In this document: positions 33,636 to 43,274 of the stretch, one piece after another
How positions within the stretch are numbered: the stretch's first letter is position 1
Layout of the letters: every line of letters starts with the position of its first letter
Origin: Seminavis robusta
Lineage: Eukaryota; Bacillariophyta; Bacillariophyceae; Naviculales; Naviculaceae
DNA: 64,000 nt
Assembly (NCBI GenBank): GCA_903772945.1
Contig: CAICTM010000256.1
Span: 19,620 to 83,619, forward strand
Direction of reading: 5' to 3'
The notes under the pieces: generated by a model
Database searches by the model: none
The model's input: the letters and a program-made list of their open reading frames with translations, nothing else
What the model was told of the DNA's origin: nothing
Translations under genes and position numbers: made by a program

Positions 33636-33983
33636 CTTTTGTTTTTTGAAGCAGTGATGTCCGGAAACTATGGCTATTGGTCGGGTTGTGGGAGGAACAA
33701 CTGATATCTTTCCGAGGGAGATTCCGAAAGTGGAATGAATTTTGATGTTTGGAAAGGAATTTAAAAGTCACCAAAAAACCCCGTGAATATTTAAAAGTCA
33801 CCTCGTCACCTCTTTGCCGAGCACTGACAACCACACGTTCCCGTTTGGTATCTTTTGGAGGGAGTGGAACGAAGTTTCAGAATTAAGATTTTCGGAGAAA
33901 GATGCTCGTGGGTATATCCATGATTTGGCCAGCTTGAGGCATCGCTGAACGACCCCGCAATTTGGCAGGTACCAGGCAGAGAG
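33636..33983. promoter_or_regulatory. Bidirectional promoter between helicase and methyltransferase genes
   Basis: This 348-bp gap separates two ATGs reading away from each other. It contains a perfect 14-bp direct repeat, ATTTAAAAGTCACC, at 33759-33772 and 33789-33802, exactly 30 bp apart. The repeat could be a shared activator or autoregulatory site. No coding sequence is supported inside. Confidence 0.6.
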
Positions 33984-36209
33984 ATGCCGGGACACCATGA
34001 GAGAGCAGGAGAGAGGCCGTCAAGGTTGGAACGTAAGATTGAGTGCATCGAGGACCGAAGGAAAGAATATCTTCGCAAGCTATATATTGCCTCTGAAGAT
34101 CCAAACAACGGCTTGAACTCGCGAGAAGACAGAAACTTGTTCATAGCAAAGATTAATCAGAAGTTTGATGATCAGATAGAAGAGTGCCGCCGGCAGCATG
34201 TCCATGGAGGGACTGATGGCAGCGTCGATGACGACTACGCCACGCTGACTCCGGTACGCCAACGTGGGCGAAAGCGATTCTACTCTGAGTGCTCTGCGCG
34301 TATCCAAGACAAACCCAAATCCTACCCTAAAAGCGAGCAGTTTTGCTCTGATGAAGACCTTGAACGGCAAAGCAACAGCGAAGAGACGAAAGAAGAGGAT
34401 GATGACGACGACGATGATTCTGCTGAAAGATCATCTGACGGAGTGATCGACGCGTCGGGGGAAGTCCAGGAAAATCCACCAGATGATGAAAAAGAAAGTG
34501 TCAGTAGTGCTGTTGCCATGGATGATACCCGGATCAGAGGCAGAAATGACGAGGAATCCTCAGATAACCACCAGCAAATAGACGACGACTTAGCCGGCGG
34601 TGGCAATTCCCAGAGAAATCACAAAGAAAACAGAGCCAGCCGTGTCTCTCCAGATGACAATGTGGACACCCCGGAACCAGACGAGGATGAGGACGACTAC
34701 GACCTTGTAAAAGATCCAGAACCACGCAGACAACGAGAAAAGATAATCAAGAGCAATCTAAGCATCGCCATTCAGGGGTTTCGTTCCACCCAAAAAGCCC
34801 GCGGTGAGAGCACCAACGAACAGCCTAATCCTGCCAATCAGAATCTTTTCGACCCAGAACAGATTACTTTCAATGGCCGCGTGTTCTACAATGGCTTATG
34901 CTACAATTACAAGGTTGAGCAAGGAAGTACACGATCCAGCCATGCCGTCACTGTCATTGTTGGGATTAAAAGGTTCGTGACGCGACAACAAGCAGAGTGC
35001 GTTTTGGTAGTTCCATTTGAAGACACCTTCCTTGGTATGGAGGAGGAAGGAGTCGACTATCAGGCAAATTTCAGACCTTTTTCTCATTGCCAGGTCCATG
35101 AAAAGGTTTCAATCCTCAGTCTAAAAAACATGGCTGGGAGGGCCCCCGGGATCGATGGCATTCCCAAGTGGATTTACGAACCCCAAACCGAGGGTTCCTG
35201 GAATCGGTTTGGGTACTTCCTTGACGATAGTGCTGGCCGAGTTAAGAGGAAAGGAAGGAGGGAGGAGCTGCGTGTGCTAGAGCTGTTTGCTGGTGCCGGT
35301 GGGATGCACCTAGGCTTTGCAAATGCCGGATTTACCACTGTGGAAGCTGTCGACAATGACATTCTTGCCGTTGCAACCATGAAGAAGAACTGCCCGGGGG
35401 TTCCAGTCGTTCGCTGTGACGTGAACAGCTACCTAGAGCAGTACGAAGATCAAGCTACAAGGGACTCGTTGCTGGGACGTATCGGCCATATCAATGCGAC
35501 GCCTCCTTGTAAGGGCTTCTCGGGAGCCAATCGCATGGGAGGACGCAATGACAAGAAAAACAATGACCTCTCTCTAACTCTCATTGATGCCGTTCGAATC
35601 TTTCGCCCCCTTTCGGCAACTTTTGAAAACGTGCTTGGCATGTGGCGACGGAAGCATGTGCACTACTTGAAGAACCTGGTCAAAGGGCTCATGATATCTG
35701 GATACCAAGTTCGTGTCTCTGAGCTCCGTGCATGTGATTACGGCAGTGCTCAGATCCGCCCTCGGCTGATCCTATTCGCAACTCATCAATCTGCTCCACC
35801 ACCCAAAATCCCTGAAAAGACCCATGGAAATGAAGGAAACCTCCTTCCATTTGTCACCGTCCAAGACGTTCTCTCAGGCCTTGAAGATGGCAATGATCGA
35901 TTGGGCCATCCCTTGCGGAACACATGGCACGCCACAACCTCATTGAATGCGGGTGAGCACGGCGTTGTGAAGCTTCGGGCAGACGGCTTCTCTCCTGCCA
36001 TTCGGACCGGTGTACCTCCTTTGCACTACCATCATGACCGCTGCATCTCCGTTCGAGAATGCGCCACGCTTCAAGACTTTCCGACAACCTTCGAGTTTTG
36101 TGGAACAATGGGACAACAGTATTGCCAAGTGGGCAACGCTGTACCCGTGGAGCTGGCCACAAAGATTGCTCAAGCTGTCCGTGAGATTTTGGTATTCAAG
36201 TATGAATGA
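33984..36209 (+). CDS. C5-cytosine DNA methyltransferase with acidic N-terminal extension
   Basis: The product is 741 aa, intron-free. The catalytic domain (about residues 425-740) shows the ordered motifs: I LELFAGAGGMHLGF (about 431), II-like VEAVDNDILA, IV NATPPCKGFSGAN with the catalytic Cys (about 508), VI FENVLG, VIII AQIRPRLILFA, IX RECATLQDFPTTFEF and X QVGNAVPVELA. The enzyme would transfer methyl from S-adenosylmethionine to cytosine C5 in DNA. Residues 1-75 are charged and helical; residues 110-270 are acidic and probably disordered. Residues 290-400 (FNGRVFYNGLCYNYKVEQG to LSLKNMAG) may be a BAH-like reader domain, a weaker call. Motif IV has NATPPC where GGPPC is usual. It has neither the SNF2 domain of DNMT5 nor a PWWP. 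It sits head-to-head with the helicase gene. Confidence 0.93.
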   Translation: MPGHHERAGERPSRLERKIECIEDRRKEYLRKLYIASEDPNNGLNSREDRNLFIAKINQKFDDQIEECRRQHVHGGTDGSVDDDYATLTPVRQRGRKRFYSECSARIQDKPKSYPKSEQFCSDEDLERQSNSEETKEEDDDDDDDSAERSSDGVIDASGEVQENPPDDEKESVSSAVAMDDTRIRGRNDEESSDNHQQIDDDLAGGGNSQRNHKENRASRVSPDDNVDTPEPDEDEDDYDLVKDPEPRRQREKIIKSNLSIAIQGFRSTQKARGESTNEQPNPANQNLFDPEQITFNGRVFYNGLCYNYKVEQGSTRSSHAVTVIVGIKRFVTRQQAECVLVVPFEDTFLGMEEEGVDYQANFRPFSHCQVHEKVSILSLKNMAGRAPGIDGIPKWIYEPQTEGSWNRFGYFLDDSAGRVKRKGRREELRVLELFAGAGGMHLGFANAGFTTVEAVDNDILAVATMKKNCPGVPVVRCDVNSYLEQYEDQATRDSLLGRIGHINATPPCKGFSGANRMGGRNDKKNNDLSLTLIDAVRIFRPLSATFENVLGMWRRKHVHYLKNLVKGLMISGYQVRVSELRACDYGSAQIRPRLILFATHQSAPPPKIPEKTHGNEGNLLPFVTVQDVLSGLEDGNDRLGHPLRNTWHATTSLNAGEHGVVKLRADGFSPAIRTGVPPLHYHHDRCISVRECATLQDFPTTFEFCGTMGQQYCQVGNAVPVELATKIAQAVREILVFKYE

Positions 36210-36778
36210 AACCACTGGCTTGGCCAAGTTGCGTTACATGTAATTTGAATGCACTGCAGGGTGCCCGTCTTCAAATAGCAATACTTTTACTATACTGTAC
36301 GTAGCTAGATTTCCCCTTCGTGCTATAGGGATGGGCCCGGCTACAACAAGTCCACCCGCCCTCGCAAAATGCATCCCCCTTATCGTGTGCTTCGTCGTTC
36401 TATTTCTGCTGCTCGTTCAGGGAGGACGCGCGGAGGGGGGAGGACAAGTCGGAGGCAGAAAGCAGTTAAACGGGCTTTGGAAAAGAATTTTGGAGTTCCA
36501 AAGTTCCAATGACTAATGAACCAAGTGAAATGTCTTCTGATAAGTCCCCAAAGAGAACTTGGCAGGTACCGGTTTCTAAAGTCATACTCTCAACTCCGCT
36601 CTTCTTCTTCGTGCCCTATTGCCTCCGAAGTGATGTCAGTAGTCTATTCGCATCCAAAGTCATCTTCAATGAGACTTCGTACCAGGTACCGGTAGCATCT
36701 ATTTATCCTCGTAATCTTACTCATCCTCCTCAAGCCCCTCAATCTCAGCACTTTTTTCGTCCATCTATTTTCGTCACC
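36210..36778. other. Intergenic, upstream of the ALFAAL family gene
   Basis: The frame of the next gene is open back to 36509, but the family start (ATG at 36779) argues the rest is leader. The motif 'ggtaccggt' occurs near 36564 and 36684. No separate gene was seen. Confidence 0.45.
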
Positions 36779-38302
36779 ATGGACCCTTCAGCCCTCTTTG
36801 CTGCTCTCAACAACCCAGTGCCCACCAGCAACTGGGCTGTGTCCAAGCATCAAGCATTGGAGATGGTGTTGATGGCCAAGGCGGATTTGGAAACGGTCAA
36901 AACTTTCTACGAATTCTATCCAGAAGCACTCACCAAAGAGCTCTTCCACAATGTGCTCAAATGCGGAGCCAAACCAGGAGTGGTTGGTTTTCTTGCCGAA
37001 AAATGCCCCGAGCTAGTGGATGTGGATGCTTTTGAGATGGCTGTGGTTCAAGGACCAGGACCCGATAGACCCACGGAGGTTGAAATCATTACCCTGGCGG
37101 AACTCAACCCATCTGTATTGGGGCCAGCACCCGGCCCTTACACGCTAATTCCCGGTTCTTTGCTCTTAATTCTCAACTGGAAATACAGCCAAGAATTGAC
37201 CCAAGCCCTCTTTAAAGTGTTTGAACTAAAGACAAATGATTTTGATCTATGTGACAATCTATTTGAATTGCCAGGTGACTGTCCTTGGGTTGATGAAAAC
37301 TTCACTGCAAAACGAACGGCATTGGACATGGAGGCATTGATGGGTATGGCACCAGTACTGGACAGCCAGAAGACCCACACCATTATCAGTCGTTGTATGG
37401 AATGGGAACTGGATGCATGCTTGGCTTTTATCCACCGTGCACTTTCCAACCAGAGCCTACAGACGTTCTGTTTCACGTTCCCAAAAGTCTCACAAGAAGA
37501 ACAACAGCATCAAGGGGGCGAGGCAACATGGTTCACCACACCCTTGTTCCAAGAGCTACTGTCACAGTGCACCGTTCAAAATGTGCTTTCGCACTTTGTT
37601 CCAAGCAATCCGTTGGCGGTGGACTTTGTGACAACTGGCTTGTGTAAGATGCCATATCTAAAGGGAGTGAGTCTACGAGTCGATGGTGATGTGGCTGATT
37701 TGGCACCAACAGTGAGTAGTTTCCTCTCCCGCAATTCTTCATTGACTGTCTTGAGTCTTCGAGCAACAACCGACACAACGGAAAAGGGACTGGATGCAAT
37801 CATCCGCACATTAGAGCACGATCACATCGTTCAAGTCTTCATGTACTCGCAAGAGAATGTCCAACACAACAAATTCGAAAGGTACCAAGAGATGTTTGTG
37901 GAGATCCTGGACAAGTCCAATATTAGCCTCAATCGCGTCACATTTAATGATGGCTGCAATGCTGACAAAATGCAGGGGTATCTCTGCAACAAACTCCATC
38001 CCAGTGAACATTTGCTGCCCTTTTACACCTCTCTCAATTGGCTGGGACGCAAGCAAGCACTGGATCCAGAATCGACACAAGTGGAATTCGTCGAGCTATT
38101 AGAAACTGTCCAAGACATTCAACTACTGAGATGCGGCAACGAAGACCATGTGACCGCCGAGGCGACAGCAGAGGATAAATTCAACCTTTTGTATGGTCTC
38201 TTGCGTGAGAATCCTGCCAAATGGAGTCATGCGTCCAATAACAACAATCTGCCATCCAAGCCAGGTAATGGTGGCTGGGGACGGAATCAAATAGAAGTAT
38301 AG
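36779..38302 (+). CDS. Lineage-specific protein, ALFAAL..PVP family, intact
   Basis: The product is 507 aa. The start at 36779 (MDPSALFAALNNPVPTS) is chosen because the paralogue at 12391 begins the same way and the context 'caccatgg' is favourable. The N-terminal third is helical (VLMAKADLETVKTFYEFYP, LKCGAKPGVVGFLAEKCPEL), reminiscent of short ankyrin-like or adaptor helices. The central and C-terminal parts show leucine-rich periodicity (VSSFLSRNSSLTVLSLRA), as in ribonuclease-inhibitor-type LRRs. The end reads KFNLLYGLLRENPAKWSH. No enzyme motif, signal peptide or membrane segment was seen. I do not recognise a named family; a protein-binding role is likely from the repeats. It shows that the stop in the 10853-12391 copy is derived. 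Confidence 0.85.
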   Translation: MDPSALFAALNNPVPTSNWAVSKHQALEMVLMAKADLETVKTFYEFYPEALTKELFHNVLKCGAKPGVVGFLAEKCPELVDVDAFEMAVVQGPGPDRPTEVEIITLAELNPSVLGPAPGPYTLIPGSLLLILNWKYSQELTQALFKVFELKTNDFDLCDNLFELPGDCPWVDENFTAKRTALDMEALMGMAPVLDSQKTHTIISRCMEWELDACLAFIHRALSNQSLQTFCFTFPKVSQEEQQHQGGEATWFTTPLFQELLSQCTVQNVLSHFVPSNPLAVDFVTTGLCKMPYLKGVSLRVDGDVADLAPTVSSFLSRNSSLTVLSLRATTDTTEKGLDAIIRTLEHDHIVQVFMYSQENVQHNKFERYQEMFVEILDKSNISLNRVTFNDGCNADKMQGYLCNKLHPSEHLLPFYTSLNWLGRKQALDPESTQVEFVELLETVQDIQLLRCGNEDHVTAEATAEDKFNLLYGLLRENPAKWSHASNNNNLPSKPGNGGWGRNQIEV

Positions 38303-39041
38303 TGCCATAATCACGACAGCTTCTTTTGGTTTGATGTTGCCTTTCTTGCCCGCGTGCTGCTCGTCTAGCTAAACGAGCTAGCTAGATCGTAATAGTTGCA
38401 ACAAACTATAAGCTTCGAATCACCAGTTCTCGTGGCGTGACCGCTGCCTTTTGCGAATAGCTGCAGCAGTTATAGATAGAGCGCCAGTGGTGAGGACCTC
38501 TGGGTAGGCGCAGTTGGGCCAATCATTTGAGAAATCACCTCGGTTTGCTTCTGCGTTTTCTTTAGGGGTGTTGTCGTACGGTAGGAAGACGTGGTTCCCA
38601 GAAGCAAGCGAGTTGTGTTGATCCGTGTGACTTACAGCAACGTAGATCAAGGGAATACTTGTCCAGTCATTCCTCCAACGTCCTTCGCTGTGCTGTACTG
38701 TACTATTAATAGGCTCCTCTGTGTCCTCCTCCTTTCCTTCCTGCTTCATGAACCTTCAGTTGGCCTGCTCACTCGATCAGCCATTGGTTTGGCCCCCGTC
38801 TCACTGGCTACAGTACAGTCAGGTCATGTGCTCTCGTTCGTTTCGTGCTAAGGTGTTGCATGCTGTATTAGTGAAGCTATGCTAGCTAGAAGATAGATGA
38901 TAGAGAATGTGGTTGGCATACAAAACGTTTGTATCTAGTGTTACATGTGTAGTGTTCCAAGAGAGAGAAGCTGTCCCAACGAGTTTGCAGATGATCTTTT
39001 GGTATGTCTGCGTGTTGAGCATAACTTCTGTTCCAATGCAC
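38303..39041. other. Convergent intergenic region with one doubtful small gene
   Basis: 3' flanks of two convergent genes. Apart from the low-confidence reverse-strand reading frame at 38420-38749 nothing was recognised. CTAGCTAG runs occur near 38365 and 38880. Confidence 0.45.
38420..38749 (-). CDS. Possible 109-aa protein, unrecognised
   Basis: An ATG-started frame with fairly protein-like composition (WRNDWTSIPLIYVAVSHTD, FSNDWPNCAYPEVLTTGAL). It has no known motif and no paralogue in the window. It lies between convergent genes and could be an exon or a chance frame. Confidence 0.25.
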   Translation of the reverse strand: MKQEGKEEDTEEPINSTVQHSEGRWRNDWTSIPLIYVAVSHTDQHNSLASGNHVFLPYDNTPKENAEANRGDFSNDWPNCAYPEVLTTGALSITAAAIRKRQRSRHENW

Positions 39042-39977
39042 TTAGGAGTACATTCCCATAATGGACTGTTTCATGGCTCCCCCACCACCACCCGTATTCC
39101 CCATGTACGACGACCGAGGATCCCGCGTGGCTGACAGTAATGACGAGGAGAGTCGTGTCGATGCGGGGCTTCGTCTTCTGGAAGAAGTAAAGTCCCCAAA
39201 ACTAGAATCGTCAATCTGATTGGCCCCATTGAATCGAAAGTTGCATTCCAACATGACCAAACTGGCTTCGAGTGTTCCTTGACTGAGCCGCATTCGATTC
39301 CGCTCGGACCCTTGTTGTTCGGTAGAAGGAACATTCTTGAGAATGAGATTGACGACGACAGTTCCATCGACGGTTCGTTCGGCATCAATGACTTCGACTT
39401 CCATAACGGCTTCTTCCGCCAACGTGAAACTGCGACTGCTGGTGGAATGATCGTCGTCCATGTCGTCCGTCGTGACAATCAAGTCTTGACTGTCGTCCAT
39501 ACTACAACTGCTGCTTCTGGTACTGCTTTTGCTGGCATCCTCCTCCAGACAACTGGAACGACGACCGCACTTGACGGCATCCACGTAAAACGACTTTTCG
39601 TGCGAATCGACCTTGATGGTCCCCACATGACAGTCGGGACAACTGCACGTTCGTTGATACGTCCACACTTGACCGGGTTGAATGTCGCTCTCGACCGACA
39701 ATGGTTCGTGTCCGTTAAAGACGTCGCTGCCGCAAAAGGAATCTTGAAACGTACTCTCTTCATCGCGGACGTGTTGAATCTCGTCGGGATCTTCGTTAAA
39801 GATTTGAATGCTAATGGGACGATCTAGTTCGTTGATCACTCGAAAGTGGACTTCATCGTTCTGGGTTCGGTTGCTGCTGTCATTGTTGCCGTGGTTCTTG
39901 GTGTTTGTGTTGTTAGTGTTGCTAGTGTTTCGTGCCGTGCCTCTGGAGCGGCTCAGAAAAGAATCTAGGAAACCCAT
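39042..39977 (-). CDS. Hypothetical protein with Cys/His pair and acidic linker
   Basis: The start at 39977 (MGFLDSFLSRSRGT) is the first ATG; the product is 311 aa. An Asn/Thr-rich N-terminus precedes a compact region with HFRVINELDRPISIQIF. A possible metal-binding set TCSCPDCHVGTIKV and YVDAVKCGRRSSC follows. After a Ser/Asp-rich linker comes a second beta-rich segment (AVMEVEVIDAERTVDGTV, then VVNLILKNVP). The C-terminus is Gly/Ser-rich. I do not recognise the family. No signal peptide or membrane helix was seen, though MGFLDSFLS could be an N-myristoylation-type start (Gly2), which is speculative. Confidence 0.75.
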   Translation of the reverse strand: MGFLDSFLSRSRGTARNTSNTNNTNTKNHGNNDSSNRTQNDEVHFRVINELDRPISIQIFNEDPDEIQHVRDEESTFQDSFCGSDVFNGHEPLSVESDIQPGQVWTYQRTCSCPDCHVGTIKVDSHEKSFYVDAVKCGRRSSCLEEDASKSSTRSSSCSMDDSQDLIVTTDDMDDDHSTSSRSFTLAEEAVMEVEVIDAERTVDGTVVVNLILKNVPSTEQQGSERNRMRLSQGTLEASLVMLECNFRFNGANQIDDSSFGDFTSSRRRSPASTRLSSSLLSATRDPRSSYMGNTGGGGGAMKQSIMGMYS

Positions 39978-41621
39978 TTTTCTAGTTTGCAAAATTTTGA
40001 GGAGGAACTAAAAAGGTGATGTTTGGTTTTGTGAAAGACAGAAAGAATGAGCAAGCGAGTTGCCAAGCAATTTAGGCCGTCTCTACCTTCGACACAGAGA
40101 CCTCAGTGGACTAATGAGCTAAGCAGGGTTCACATGGTCCATACCACTGTGCATTGATCTTTGGCAGCATCAATCCTGCACGGGAACTTGAACAAAAAGT
40201 GAGTGTTTGGTTGTTTTACAATGAGGCCATTGAGGAAGCTGCCCTCTAAATACAATATGCCTGATACAAGTGTGACCCATCCTGCAAGGAGTCTTCATTA
40301 GCCGCTTCGTTAGCTGTCTTTGTGCAGTCCTCGTCGTCATTAATGTCTTCTCTAATTGCTCTAGGAGCAGTGAACATTGGAACACAGAAGAAGGTGCTTT
40401 CACTCTACGGGAACCGTGTACTAGTGAAACCGGTACGAGTGTTCTGAGGTAGGTACATGTGGAGCTCATCATGCATTGCGTACCGGTACTTTAGAAAGTA
40501 GTACCAGTAGTGGTAGACAATACGCATATTTGCGGGAGGCTGAGATCTCTTGATTGTTTCTTCATGCTCTTGGCGCCCTTGTGGGACCGGTGGACTGGTG
40601 ATCGAGCTAAGGTTTGTCCACAACCATTGTGGGGTGGGACTATAGGATTATGGAGCTCTACAAGAAGGCAACTTCTCTCTTAGAAGCTCCCTTTTGCATT
40701 TCGCAAGCAAGAGATCTGCGTCAAGTAAGTAGAGTAAGAAGTACATGTAGATACTCATCCTAGAGTCGAGTCAATGCATGTCTAAGCTCAAAGGAACCGG
40801 TCAGCCAATACACCTACAATAAGTATCAGGTGCATCATTTCGTCTCGATACTGGGACACTGGGACCTCTATTCTCAAGGACTCCGGCTGCCAACACGGCC
40901 AAGGTTCAGATTCCAGGGTTCAACAGTGTAACAGTGTTCAACTGGCTGCAAGCCAAAATCTATTGGCTGCTTCTCGTTTCCCTGCATGGAAGTTGGAAGC
41001 TTCTCATGGATTTGCTGGACGTAGGAGCAGCGCAGCTCTGGACGTACAGTACATGTAGTTAGAGGGCATGGTTGGATACACCCATTTATTACATGTATGT
41101 AGGTCTACTGGAGTTGTTCAATCAATCGGTCACTTTTCTATCATAATAGCTACTGTATCCAACCAGGGCAAGCAAGACCCGTAACCATCGACATTGTGAC
41201 TGGCTGGTGCCTATGAACGCAATGGCTGCAGCTTACTGGCAATGGCAATGGCTTTCCAATGTCCAGGAGGGTGTCGTTATTTGATTGCAAGGGCTTTGTA
41301 ATACAGTTGTAATATATATGGGGACAGGCATTGCATGTCCAATGAAGATGCCATAACTTTGGACGCTCCCACTACTTTCGCCTGCTAGCTAGATGCTGGA
41401 AGCCGGAAGGGGTCAAAGATCAGCTTTGCAAGGGCTAGTACGCATGTATTTACAGCTCGTCAGCTTACATTACCACAATATTATTGCCATTACATGTCCG
41501 ACGAGCAGCCTGAAGCCCCGAAGAAAGTTGCTCGATCTGATCTCCATGCAGCAAGGACCACAAACGCTGCAAGATAACAAACATCACAGCCATAATAACT
41601 GTTCGTATAATCTGAACAACA
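39978..41621. other. 1.6-kb intergenic region, no supported gene
   Basis: Short open stretches on both strands lack protein character. 'gtaccggt'-type palindromes and poly-purine tracts are present. The right end contains the upstream element shared with the neighbouring surface-protein gene (41449-41466). Confidence 0.5.
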
Positions 41622-42879
41622 ATGACGATGATGCCTCACCTTTCAGTCCGACTTTTAGTTTCGTTTGTGGCTGTGCTTCTTGCCAAAGCCCAAACCCAAA
41701 ATCACTACAAACACAAACGGTGCCCCCTGCTGGCACCGTGACAGTAGCGCCAGCTTCCTCCGTCTCCCGTGAAACCGCTGCTCCTCAAGATTTGGAATGG
41801 TCAGGATGTGTTGACCCGAACGATCCTGGCAGTTTGGTTCGAATTGGCCAAAAAACAACCATTTGCCTTCGTCTGTCCTTTCAGCCCCAGGCAGATCAGT
41901 ACTCGCGATTGCATGTTCCCAGTTGTAAGTAGACCAACAGTATCAAATGATTTAGCAGCACCGGTATGTATCCTACGGAAACTGATGGATGAGATCTCAT
42001 CTGTTCTTTCTTTTCTTTCTCAATTTTAATAACAGCTTACAAAGACATACTTGCCAACGTGGCATCCCAAATCTACACCGGAAACAATAATGTGACAATT
42101 CACGTAGCCTCCCAAAAGACATAATCAGATCAGAGATTGTGGTTTGACAAGTTCAATTATCAAGGTCAACCGAGGGTAGTAGAACAGATATCCTGGGCCA
42201 ATGACTGTCTTTTTTGCTCTGGAAATGAGGGTCAGTGCCAAGACAACCTGTATGACTTTGATGGCAACATGGCAACCTATTACAATCTTCTTCCAGTGGG
42301 GCTTGTCCCGTGCAAGACGATGACACGCTTCCCGACCTTCCATCGGGTTTGGGAGGCGCAACTACAGTCGCTCCTGATGCTGCTACTACTACTACGTCCA
42401 TTCCCAGCAACAAGTGGTTGTGTTCAGCGTATGAGCTCACTACTAGTAGTGATCCCACGTTGTCGTCACCGTGTGACATTGGAGTGTCGGTGGTTTGGAC
42501 AGGTACGGACGCCGATGGAAACTCATTGCAGTCCTTGGAAAATTCCAAGTTTACTGCGTCCTGTGACAGGGGCATCCAGCAGTATGAAGGAGCCAGGGTA
42601 CTCAATGGATTCACGGCTGTTGTTATTCCTTGGCGAAATTTAACCACCGGACTACTTTTGCCCTTTTCTACGGTCCAACTGGAACCCATGACACAGCCTG
42701 ATGTCAATTATTTTTCCACCGTTGTCAATGCAGGAGAAGAGAAGAATGGGTGTGGTGTGGAGAGTACCGATACCAGTCTTGGTGTCAGTATTAACACCAG
42801 CACTGGAAACCGGTTATTGGAATGGTTTGCCCTCATGTTTGCGATTGGTACTATGAGCCTGCTTGTGACTTTAGCATAG
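41622..42879 (+). pseudogene. Decayed tandem copy of the secreted surface protein gene
   Basis: Homologous throughout to 43275-44639, with the intron in the same place (about 41928-42036). Lesions: one base lost after the leader (reading QTQN then out of frame; the sister has QTQNPLQLQTVPPAG); an in-frame loss of about 19 codons after GQKTTIC; a nonsense codon in exon 2 (sister 'aaggcatta', here 'aagacataa'); a deletion of about 30 bp after LWFDN; and an 8-bp tandem duplication of 'atggcaac' near 42262-42277. The C-terminal half remains open from 42310. Several independent lesions make sequencing error an unlikely explanation, so this is a genuine pseudogene. Confidence 0.88.
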
Positions 42880-43274
42880 TATCAATCAGCTGTAATGTGA
42901 GTAATTAGAATGGCCTTATCTGTTTCCTCATATCCATTTGCGATGGTTGCCACGGACCTTGAAGCTTAGAACAGCATGTTGCAAAGCTGGATGCTCAGAC
43001 AGAGATCTAACTTTTAAGAAAACTGAGAACAAATTTCGCCTGGAATCTCCGGAAACCGAAAAATGATCATGTATTTACAGCTCGTCGGCTTCACTGCCAC
43101 AATATTATTGCCATTATGAGAGAAGCCTGACCGAACCCTGAAGTAGGATCCAGCCGCGATCAATACGCGATCCCCATGCAGCCGTGCATGAAGCAAGGAG
43201 CAAACGCTGCAAGAGCAACACAACCAGCACAACTCCTATCATATTGGGCCATTCGAGTTCATATATTCTCAACA

